From Neelides folsomi (lineage: Eukaryota; Arthropoda; Collembola; Neelipleona; Neelidae): DNA of 43,563 nt. Position numbers and translations under genes: made by a program. Location: NCBI GenBank assembly GCA_034687125.1, contig JAQGBZ010000475.1, positions 1 through 43,563 of the forward strand, read 5' to 3'. The stretch's first letter is position 1, and each line of letters starts with the position of its first letter. A model generated the notes under the pieces. The model worked only from the letters and a program-made list of their open reading frames with translations. It searched no databases and was not told the DNA's origin. This document shows, one piece after another, positions 34,739-43,563 of this stretch.

Positions 34739-35953
34739 TTACTCATAAGGAAAGTCGAAAAACTTGACGCCATTTTCATCAGGCAGAGTTTGCATTCTTT
34801 CATCGAAGAAATTGGAATCTCGAATCATTTTGATTTTCCTCATTCTGCATCGTTTGATTCTTCTTTCAATGAGGAAATCCAAAGTCAACTTCTTTTCAAT
34901 TTCCTCTTGGTAAATTTCCCTCTCAGCTCCCCGTTGTTTCTTTTTGCTCATTGGAGGTTTCTTATCTGCAGTCTCAGAAGTCTCAGGCGCTTTGTCAGGA
35001 ATTTTGCTTCGAGTGTTGTCAGGAATGGTTTGGTTATTTCCCTCAAGAACTAGACGTCTATTTCCCTCACTTTCCTTCTTTGGTCGTTTCTTATGAATTC
35101 TGTGACGCGGCGGGCTCTTGGGAGGAAATAAAAATTCATCGTAGGAACTTTCCTTCGACTCCAATGAGAAAATCCCAAATTGACTTCCACAATTTGAAAA
35201 GAATTCCTCTTTGTGAACTTCGACCAATTTCAAATTCTCCCTCATTTTGTCTAAAATCGGCTCCTCCACAAATTTTCGCATTCGGAAGAATTCTTTAAGT
35301 TCTTCTTCTTCCCGGTCGTTGAATCCTGTAAACTTTTCAACTTCGATGTCTCTCGGAGGGAAATTAAAATAATAATGGCGGATGATTTCAATCTTTTCTT
35401 GTTCTGTCAATTTCTTCGTTTTCTGGCTCTCTTTTTTAATAGGTTTAAAAGGTGCGCGTGTTAGGCCTGGTTGATAAGGTTTGATCGAATCTTGGGAAGT
35501 TTCGTTGGACAATGGAGAAAATCCAGTGGGAATTTCAAAAGTTAATTCTTTGTTCTCCTCAGGTACGCAATTTAACTTTAAACTGTCACTTAAATAATAA
35601 CAATTTTTAATTCATTTTAATCAAATGTTAAATAACTTACACACAGTTTATTATTTGTAATAATGTTGTATTCTTATTTTAATTAATCTGATTGTAATTT
35701 TTTAATTTTACCAGCTTTGAACTTCATCCGGTTGGGATTGAAATTCTCCAGAAGAAAGATCCTCATAAAAAAGATCCACATGAAATGAATCGAAATCTCC
35801 CTCGCTCACTTCTTCGATCTCGCTGTTTGGACAGGTCCAGGGTTTAAACGTTAGAGGAAGTCTTAAAATGTTCTTGTACGCTTGTGCATTAAATTCACAA
35901 TTGTCCTCTTCGACATCGCTGATGTCTTCCAACTCATATTGATTTATTGCCAT
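34739..35953 (-). CDS. Charged intracellular protein of unknown family
   Basis: Two exons, 35712-35953 and 34739-35588, share a split Cys codon and give 363 aa. No signal peptide or membrane segment is present. The N-terminal part is acidic (YELEDISDVEEDNCEF). The centre has TEQEKIEIIRHYYFNFPPRD and a helical Glu-rich stretch (GFNDREEEELKEFFRMRKF). The C-terminal third is strongly basic with KKRPKKESEGNRR, MSKKKQRGAERE and IERRIKRCRMRKIKMIRD. The basic clusters would suit nuclear localisation (inference). No domain is recognised. The gene is transcribed from its own promoter region upstream of 35953. Confidence 0.68.
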
Positions 35954-36460
35954 TTTAATAGAATTAGAAGTGAAAGCGATTAAACTTGAGACCGTAACTT
36001 ATAATATATAACATAAATCTAATGAAATTATGTTTTATTTATTTTTAGTACAACTGCTTCTCTAAATTTTTAAAGTAGAAAATATCATAAAAGCACAGGC
36101 ATAAACTTTCCTTGGTATCACGAATTTACAAATTGCACATTTTTATTAAATATTAATAATGCAAAAATTGAAATTCATTAAAAATATTTAATTAACAAGC
36201 TTATGGTCGGTCTACTTTTTAAAAAAACCTAAAATTTTTATAACTAATTTGAAATATTATTCATTTTCCGCCTAAGAAATAATTTTATATGAAATATTAT
36301 CATTTTGTCATGAATTTAAATGGGGAAGAAATAAAACATTGCGGATGTGGCATATTGAGATTACTTATAGTATTTAAGTTGATGATTTCCTTATAAGTTG
36401 GTATTAAGTTTTGGCTTGGTTTGGGCATTTCAAAGTTTTGAAGAAAATTTTAATTTTAAC
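35954..36460. other. Intergenic region between divergent genes
   Basis: AT-rich DNA between a minus-strand gene starting at 35953 and a plus-strand gene starting at 36461. It presumably holds both promoters, but no specific motif can be supported. Confidence 0.5.
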
Positions 36461-37199
36461 ATGATACTAAATTATTATTCAACATCTTCATCTAATCTTC
36501 ATTTCTTCAAAATTTTTAGTTATTATTTTGCTCTATTAATTTTAAAGTTGATTGTTCATGCAGGTAAATACAAATTGCATACGTATTTAAATTACAATTA
36601 TTAAATTATTGTTATCTATTTGTATGTTAGTTGTTAATTTAAATATTTTTGGTATCAAAGATGGTCTTATGTGCTTCCAATGCAATAGCGTTTACAATGT
36701 AAGCTGCTCAGACGACGACGGAGGTCCAAGAGAAGAGTATAATTTAGATTGTCCTCAAGATGGTAAAAATTACACATATTGCAGAAAAATTGTTTCATCC
36801 GCTATCACAAGAGATGGTTGTCGTAAGTTCCCAATTAGCAATAAAAACCATCAAAACTTAAAATTCGTTAATGCAATTCAATAACAAAATTATGCTTTAC
36901 ATTTTATAAAACCTCATTATTAATTTGGATTTGAGATTTGGTTTAATTAAAAAATTTATATGACAGCTACTCAAAGAATTCTCCGTCAATGTGGATATAA
37001 ACTACCAGAGAGCAATCAATGTGCCAGATACGGCTTTCCATTAAAGAGCTCAAAAGTTTGCTCTTGTTGCAAAGATTCTTGTAATAATGCGACAACACAT
37101 GCAATTTCATGGCTTTGTATTCTACTTGTACTTTTTTATTCAAGTAAACAAGAACAATTAAAAATCTTTTTAGCAATTTCAATTTTTTACAATTATTAG
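36461..37199 (+). CDS. Ly6/uPAR-fold protein (quiver/sleepless-like)
   Basis: Three exons, 36461-36563, 36631-36822 and 36967-37199, join in phase to give 175 aa. A hydrophobic leader (YYFALLILKLIVHA, residues about 20-34) precedes the fold. The Ly6 pattern starts LMCFQCNSVYNVSC, continues with DCP, YCRK, DGCP, QCGY and QCAR, and ends with the signature VCSCCKDSCN. A hydrophobic C-terminal stretch (AISWLCILLVLFYSS) would serve as GPI-attachment signal or anchor, although the chain continues about 20 residues beyond it, unusual for a GPI signal. Insect relatives such as quiver/sleepless are membrane-attached modulators of channels and receptors; the specific partner here is unknown. Confidence 0.8.
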
Positions 37200-37240
37200 C
37201 AGAATCATTTAATATAAAATTTTATGTCAATTTTTTGGTT

Positions 37241-37311
37241 TTTTAAAAACACAATCTGTAATTTTGTTTGATAATGTAACAAACATTATCAAACATCTGT
37301 TGTTTTTAAAA
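37241..37311. repeat. Nested inverted repeat between convergent genes
   Basis: A perfect 12-bp hairpin (GTTTGATAATGT / ACATTATCAAAC, 37266-37277 and 37283-37294, 5-base loop) is nested inside an outer inverted pair TTTTAAAAACA (37241-37251) and TGTTTTTAAAA (37301-37311). It lies between two converging genes, and its right arm overlaps the stop codon of the GalNAc-transferase (37306-37308). Confidence 0.75.
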
Positions 37312-39738
37312 GAATCGCTTGTTTGAGATTAATCTCCATTTATTCAGTTCATTGCTCCCTGAACATTCGCCAAGCTTAATTTCCTTCCGTGTTGACATTA
37401 AACATTTCTGAGATGGGATATGAACAATTTTCTTCTTTTTTACATTCAACCCCCATTGTCTTTTAAAGGTTTCATCTGTTGGGCATGTGTCTATTATAAT
37501 TGTTTCTTCATTAGCTGATATTATGCATTGATTCTCATGGTAAATATCGTCAAGTTTCCATTCACTCTTATTCGTGAAGTAATATGTCTATTAGGAATAA
37601 AAAAATGTTACTGACAATAAGTTGGTTACCTAGTTACAGTTACTAATGTGAATAACTTTTAATAATTAGCCATTTTTAAATAATTAACACTTATATGAAA
37701 ATATGAACAATTTAATAACCTGCGTGTTAGTTTTCCCACTGTTGCATGGATATAATCCAATTTTTGTAGAATTTAATAACGATGAATGCACGTCAATACA
37801 ATAACCAAAATAGATGTTTGCAATCTAAAAGACAAATTCATTTTTATAATCAGATTTCAAGCTATGAGTATTTATATTTTAATTAATGAACTTAATTGTT
37901 AAATAATGTCATAGAGTTGTTAACTATTATAAAAATGTAACCTGGCCAACAGCGATTAAACTTTGATCAAATTGCTGTCTAAATTTTTCTCTGTAAACGT
38001 TATCGAGATACCATTTAAATGATTTACAATTCAATCTTTCCCGCAATAATTTCCTCTTTGATATATCTCCAAAATTTGTTCGCTGGAATACGAATTTTCT
38101 TTAATCAAATGCAAAAATAAGACAAAGTGATGATAACTTTACTATAAATAATAAACTTAATTGTAGCTTTAAAAAATGTATTTTTAGTTTAAATAATCAA
38201 TAGAAATGTTTTTTTTATTATTTTACCATTTCTGGCGCATGCTCATAAAACAATTCTTTATATTCATCCATCCAAACTTCGGCCATTCTTGCAGTATTGT
38301 ACGAATGTGAATTTGAATTATTTTGTCCGAAAGTGAAATTGTAGGTATGAGAAGATCTCCATAAATGACCAACGCGGGAACAAGGAACAATTTCAATTTG
38401 TCCTCCACATTGCCAAACTCTAAAACTCATTTCGAGATTTTCGCCTCCCCAAGTTTCCATTCCTGGATCAAAAGACCCAATTTCCCAAAAATATTTCCGA
38501 TCAATTCCAATAGCTGCTCCCATCATGGTTGGAGATCTAACAGGCGAATATTCTGTTTTTCGTCTTTTTAATTCATAATCGGGAATGTTAATCCATTGGA
38601 AAAACATTCGCCATTCAAACCCACTTCGAAAGAAATGACTATATCTTGCGTAAAAAAGCGTTTCGGGATAAATGTACACAGCCATTGGGTTTACAACAGT
38701 TTTTCGATTTTCTTTAATTCGTTCTAAAATTGGTTCAGCCCTGTTTAAAACAAACAGTTAAAATTAATTAAAATTATTTAGAATTTAAATATATAGTTAG
38801 GTTAAAATATAGTTTTTACCACATTTGTTCAACTTCTGAGTGAGAATCGAGAAAAACTAAAACATCTCCCTTTGCCAGATAAGCACCGATCATTCTTGCT
38901 TTAATTAATCCCGCTCTTTTTTTTAAACGAACTAATCGGACTTTAGTTAATGGAAAGTGTGTTAAAATGTAGCGTTCCAATTTTCCATGGAGTTCTTCAT
39001 AAAAACTCATGTCATCAACAATGATTATTTCTTTTAGTAATGATTCTGGTGTTCGGTTAATGATGCTGTGGATTGTTCTGCTCAATGTTGTTAATGGTTC
39101 ATTATAGCATGGGAGAATTACTGAAAGTGTTGGAAGACTTTTGATGTCATAAATTTTCTTGCAGCTTCAAATTTCAAAATTAATATTTTTAATATTAAAA
39201 TTAACATTTATTTAAATTTAAATTGTAGACATAAACAATAAACTTTAGTTTTCCCAATATAAATTTATCTTAAGATTAATTAATAAAATTACTTTGGATG
39301 TCTTGTAGTTGGAAGAGTTCTATTAGGAGAAATCATTTTGCTTAATGGCCAATTGAATCCTTCAGATTTAATTGATTTCTTCATTTCTTCAACATTTTTA
39401 AACCAAGAAATATTTATTGGTTCAGATTCTGAACCTAAATAAGGGATTACATTTTCCATGTCTATTTTAATAGACAGACCAAACTCTTTATTTTGATCTA
39501 ATAAAAATTGTTTTGTAAAGTTAATTTCACTAAATGAAATTTCTTGTAGAACTGGCACGATGAATTCATCTAATAAAAGATTTTTTCTAAAATCTGTTTC
39601 ACTAATTGTAAGGAAAACCATAAATGGGTTATTAAAAAACGTAAAATATAAAGTACAAGAGATTCCTTGGATAAAAATCATTCTAATAAGTGAACCTTTT
39701 GAAAGAATGTACAATACCATATTCGTAAATAATATCAT
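37306..39738 (-). CDS. Polypeptide N-acetylgalactosaminyltransferase (GT27)
   Basis: Six exons, 39293-39738, 38820-39164, 38227-38740, 37942-38082, 37720-37824 and 37306-37587, join with consistent phases to give 610 aa, the usual family length. A weak N-terminal hydrophobic stretch ([14 protein letters not shown]) is the signal anchor. The catalytic domain shows [20 protein letters not shown], the metal-binding DxH as VFLDSHSEV, then [17 protein letters not shown], the [16 protein letters not shown] motif and GHLWRSS. The acceptor side ends YKELFYEH and [22 protein letters not shown]-terminal ricin-type lectin domain follows ([39 protein letters not shown]). It catalyses the first step of mucin-type O-glycosylation, GalNAc transfer to Ser/Thr, in the Golgi. 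One familiar part differs: CYNE replaces the common FHNE. The isoform class cannot be told. Confidence 0.93.
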
Positions 39739-40614
39739 TGAAGATACCCTAAAGCATAAATTCTATCATTTACTTAAAAGACATATCTGTATATAACATT
39801 CACATATAGTTAATTATTCACATTTAAATGTTAGAAATTTATTTGACAAGACGACAAGAAAATGTATATCATATTAAATATTTTCAATGGACATTATTGA
39901 GATATTCCCTTTATAAATAAATGAAAAATAATCCCACAATTTGGGACAAAATGAAATTACATAGTTAAATTGGTTATCCTTTACCTATTATGTATTCTTG
40001 TTCCATTTGCACTTTTCCTTTGTATCATTATTCTGATTATTTATATAGAAGTTTTTATAACTGTTTTTATGACTAAATTAATCTAATTTGACAAAATCAT
40101 TGAATTATAATGAATAATGAATTATGTATTGTGATAATATAATAGGATTATTAGCAGTATTAGTATAGTAATTTTTATTTCGAAGAAGGGCGTTCCAAAA
40201 GTACGTAAAAATACATTTACTAGTTTTTACTTCATCGTCATTCAAAGAACATATTATTGGATGAATTGGATGCGGAATTTTTATCGCATAAATCATGGTC
40301 ATGCCTTAATAAATATTTACCATATTGGCATGTTTTGAATGAGATTCAATAAAATATTCTAAATTAACAATAAAAATAAATGATATTTTATCGGTTTTTA
40401 AATAATAATAATCGTAAACTTGTATGAACAAGTGTTTCATTCAAATTTCATTATTATATGAATTGTTGAACTAACAACAAAAATGCAGATAAAAATAAGA
40501 AAATATAATTTCAAATTTCTACATTGTCTAAAAATATTTCACAAAAATCTACAATTTTTTTCGAAAAATATTTTATTGAAGATTAAAAAATATTCGGCAA
40601 TTTAAAATACCAAA
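39739..40614. other. Intergenic region between divergent genes
   Basis: AT-rich DNA between the GalNAc-transferase start and the small peptide gene. A short minus-strand open frame at 40105-40302 shows no family feature. No promoter element can be supported. Confidence 0.5.
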
Positions 40615-40867
40615 ATGAAAAATTGTGTCTTATTTTTCACAATAGTGATATTTTTAATTGGCTTCATTGCAAACATTCATGCTGAAATCCAAGTAATGCT
40701 TTACTTTTCGGATTTTTAATACAAAATTAATGTGTACGTGAATAAATTACCTAATTTAGGAAAAGGATGCAGAACAAGAAACATTTCTTTTTCGAGTTAA
40801 ACGGGGAATATTCAGTCTTTTCAATATTGCATCGAATGACACCAACATCGACCTTGATCCAATCTGA
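40615..40867 (+). CDS. Small secreted peptide precursor (61 aa)
   Basis: Two exons, 40615-40692 and 40760-40867, are joined at a GTAATG donor and a TTTAG acceptor in phase 0. Residues 1-23 (MKNCVLFFTIVIFLIGFIAN...) form a clear signal peptide ending near HA. An acidic propeptide (EIQEKDAEQETFLFRV) is followed by a dibasic KR site and a 20-residue C-terminal peptide beginning GIFSLFNIAS and ending DLDPI. There are no cysteines after the signal peptide. The layout (signal, short pro-region, KR, single peptide) is that of a neuropeptide or antimicrobial peptide precursor. The sequence matches no peptide family I know. AATAAA signals follow at 40965-40970 and 40975-40980. Confidence 0.7.
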
Positions 40868-40964
40868 TGACATTTATTTGTTAAAACAGTTAACATGTTG
40901 AAAAATTGAATTGAATGTCCAAATTCTAACTAAACATTATCATTGAGATTTATGAAATTTTTGA

Positions 40965-40980
40965 AATAAAATAGAATAAA
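40965..40980 (+). terminator. Two polyadenylation signals
   Basis: Two AATAAA hexamers, about 100-110 bp beyond the stop of the small peptide gene on the plus strand. Confidence 0.6.
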
Positions 40981-42365
40981 TCAAATTTAATTTTTTATTC
41001 AATAATAAAATAATAACTCCATAATATGTATTATCTGTTATTCTGTTATCATTGGTATAAATAATATTTAACTGAACTAAATCTTGATCCATTGTAAATA
41101 TATAATTAAATAAACTAAAAATTATATTGAACTGAAAACTAGTACCTGATTAATTTTAACCAAAATTAAATGAAATTGTAAAATTTTACACATCTTTTCA
41201 TAAAAAATGGCAATGCTAAAAACTACATGTTCATTCAAGATGCATTATGAGTTTTAGCTGATTATTCAATAAGTTTTCAACAATCTGCTGGAATTATAAT
41301 TGGAAAAGAAAAAAGAAAATTCTTGATAATATTTAAAAGAAAAATTGGATATTGACTACTATGGAACAAAACATACCACACAGGACCTGCATACTCTATA
41401 TTTGCATCATTGATCGTTTCCTTATGGAACATGTAAGGATAAGAAGAAATGAGAGAATTTCCATTTCTAACCTAACACATACACACCAAACAACTCATAA
41501 TTACAACTTCATATATCAAGTTTAAGTAAAAGCTAACAATGGACAATTTTATAAATACAGTCTTGATGAATTCGACCTCATCAGCCATGGCCAATGCCGT
41601 AATGTATTATTGTGCTTGATATTTTCGACTTTTATCTCCCCTCTCGAATTTACCTTATTATCAGTGCAAATATTTGATTGTGTAGAAGTATTACTGGAAT
41701 TACATTGATAATTTTTATCAGTAGACAAGATAACACGCACCAGATGGGCCAAATATACATATACCTACATATGAATACATACGATGTACATACCTAGTAC
41801 AGTCATGCTATAATAAAGGACATTTCATTAAAAATATGGGAATTTTATTATTTCAAAGTTCCATTAGCATTAATTATATGGATTTAGATTTATATTTTTT
41901 ATACATATAGGTATACTGTATACATATTATAAATAAATATAATACTAATATTATTTGTTATAATGTGAAAATGAGTTAAGTGTTTTTACAATTCAGATAC
42001 AGGGATTCGGTAACGCGAAGGAGTAAAAGGCTTAATATTGGCCATCCTAGGCGTCGTTTCATTCCTAAATGTCATATAAACAACAATTACATTGTTGCAT
42101 AGCTTTTGTGGATTATGTGTTAGTTAAAATAATTTATTAAATATCATGATTGGTAAGATTGTACATTGAATCACTACAATTTGTAATGGATTTAATCAAG
42201 TAAATTGATTACTAGAAAATTAAATTAAAGCCTTGAAACTTTAAGTGAATAGGAAAAGATAATTGTTTTAATTTAACATTCTTTCACCAAATAATTTAAA
42301 AATCCTTTTAATTTACATTTAATAATAATCATTAGTCAATTGTTACAAATATATTAATACAAAAT
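40981..42365. other. Gene-free AT-rich stretch
   Basis: No spliced gene, RNA gene or inverted-repeat element was recognised. A minus-strand open frame at 41549-41752 has slightly richer composition but no recognisable motif. Confidence 0.5.
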
Positions 42366-43563
42366 TTACCTATTAAATAATTTAATTGCAGCAAATGTGG
42401 TAAGGAGCGCGAGAGCAATAACAACTAGGACAACAATAGCTAAAATAATAATTAAATAAGTATTGCTTGTTCCATCATTATCATTATCCGCCGGTGGTGT
42501 AACAATCAAAGAAAATGAAGAACTCCCACGGGTTTTGGCATGAAAATCATTCGGACGGTCAACATACAAATATGCCCATATAATATTTGTCATTATATCT
42601 GCCTCGTCCTATTCATAAATTATAATCATCTTCAATTATGTGATAAATCAAATTGAAAAATTACAAATAGTAAATTTTTATAATATTAGTTGAATAGAAA
42701 TATTTAATCTTAAAGTAATGTAAATCATTGTATTATATCAAAATAATTACCGAAATTGGCACATCATTCGCATCTTCCGTATCCAATTTCCGCGTGAATT
42801 TAAGAAAAGTATATCCATCGCTTTCATGAAAATCAATCATGAACCAATTTTGAATCGAATCTGTTTGTGGGTATTGATCAGCAGCTGTATAATAATCCTG
42901 AATTGGAAAGAAAAAAAATTATATATCTTTCTTATATTTAATATAATATTGTTAATATTTTTACTAATTATAATTATAACAATTTAATTAATGAACAATT
43001 TAAATTAATTAGCAGTAATTTAATTTTTCGTACTTCATAATAAACTTCGCCGGATTCATCAACTCCGCCAATAAACATATCAGAATGAGTGCTGCTGCCA
43101 TCAGATGAATTTGTAAATCCAATCCCAACATATCCAATTTCTTTAACATAAAGATCAATTGTGATATTTCTCGCGTCGAAATCAAAATCCCATCCAAATA
43201 AGAAATTCTTTTCTTCGTCTAAATATCGCTCTTGCCTATCAATTGGCGGCCTTATAATTGGAGGTTTTGTGGTGGAAATCGTTGGTTGGGTAATAGAAGT
43301 TGAAGTTATTGTGTCTGTTGTTGAAATATATTCGGTTGTATCAGTTGTTCCTTCCGTTGATGTTTCAGTAGAACCCGTGGGAATTGTTGACGAAGGATCT
43401 GGAGTTTCTGTGGTTGACGACGGATTTGGTTCTTGAGTTGTAGATGAAGAATTTGGAATTCCTGTTGTAGTGATTGGATTTTGAGTTGTTGTGGTGATTG
43501 GACTTTGCGTTGTTGTGATTGGATTTTGAGCTGTTGTGGTGATTGGACTTTGCGTTGTTGTGA
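42366..43563 (-). CDS. DOMON-domain, Thr-rich type I membrane protein (partial, 5' end off window)
   Basis: Three exons are visible, 43034 to beyond 43563, 42751-42897 and 42366-42608, all joined in phase. The visible protein starts in a mucin-like region of Thr/Ser/Pro repeats (units such as ITTTTQNP and ITTTQSP, then SSTTQEPNPSSTTETPDP). A DOMON domain follows: NFLFGWDFDFDARNITIDLY, KEIGYVGIGFTNSSDG, DMFIGGVDESGEVYYEDYYT, PQTDSIQNWFMIDFHESDG and FLKFTRKLDTEDAND. After this come a short linker, one transmembrane helix (LIIILAIVVLVVIALALL) and a minimal cytoplasmic tail (KLFNR). DOMON modules bind haem or sugars in other proteins. No copper-monooxygenase domain is present in the visible part, so it may be only a cell-surface DOMON protein. 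The N terminus is missing. Confidence 0.85.
43449..43563 (-). repeat. Tandem Thr/Pro-coding repeat
   Basis: Degenerate 24-27-bp units coding ITTT(T/A)QNP / ITTTQSP alternate up to the right edge, in the ectodomain of the DOMON protein. They probably continue outside the window. Confidence 0.85.

Noticed and set aside
34790..35298. Plus-strand open frames of 87 and 115 codons
   Set aside because: They are antisense shadows of the charged intracellular protein gene, whose two exons join in phase on the minus strand.
41549..41752. 67-codon minus-strand open frame with retroelement-like feel
   Set aside because: No reverse transcriptase, protease or integrase motif and no LTR nearby.
1..43563. 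CRISPR array, prophage or bacterial operon
   Set aside because: Spliced genes, poly(A) signals and snRNA show a eukaryotic nuclear genome; no regularly spaced repeats were seen.

Overview
The window is AT-rich nuclear DNA from an animal, most likely an arthropod. The evidence is an insect-type ionotropic-receptor relic, a quiver/Ly6-like protein, a Thr-rich DOMON membrane protein, family-31 and family-27 glycosyltransferases, and short (about 60-150 nt) AT-rich GT-AG introns. The sequence alone does not fix the lineage; a non-insect hexapod or a mite would both fit.

Layout: 105-1991 is a decayed Tnp2/CACTA-like transposase. 1992-4572 holds no gene. 4573-7728 (minus) holds two type II membrane enzymes: a beta-1,3-galactosyltransferase-like protein and a conserved GT-like protein. 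8190-26987 (minus) is the centrepiece: two complete, tandem, four-domain voltage-gated cation channel genes of the NaV2/DSC1 type (26 exons, 1702 aa; 27 exons, 1663 aa). I joined every exon by hand and the phases agree throughout. Both have pore residues D-K-E-A in domains I-IV. The arthropod pattern known to me is DEKA for para/NaV1 and DEEA for DSC1/BSC1. DKEA is the arrangement known from cnidarian Na+-selective channels. Both copies also carry Lys in place of the conserved Asn of domain II S6. Their introns and the gap between them are packed with small inverted-repeat (MITE/foldback) elements.

27444-29505 is an ionotropic-receptor pseudogene. 29955-30445 is a decayed coding remnant. 30540-31614 (plus) is a small multi-pass membrane protein. 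32045-32209 (plus) is a U1 snRNA gene with a variant loop I. 32776-33616 (minus) is a secreted charged protein with a Thr run, and 34739-35953 (minus) a charged intracellular protein of unknown family. 36461-37199 (plus) is a Ly6-fold protein. 37306-39738 (minus) is a complete polypeptide GalNAc-transferase. 40615-40867 (plus) is a 61-aa secreted peptide precursor. 42366-43563 (minus) is the 3' part of a DOMON/mucin-like type I membrane protein that runs off the right edge.

Functional reading: there is no operon logic here. The only coherent cluster is the channel pair, a local duplication that kept an unusual pore. One copy then lost gating charges in the domain III voltage sensor, which suggests divergence after duplication.
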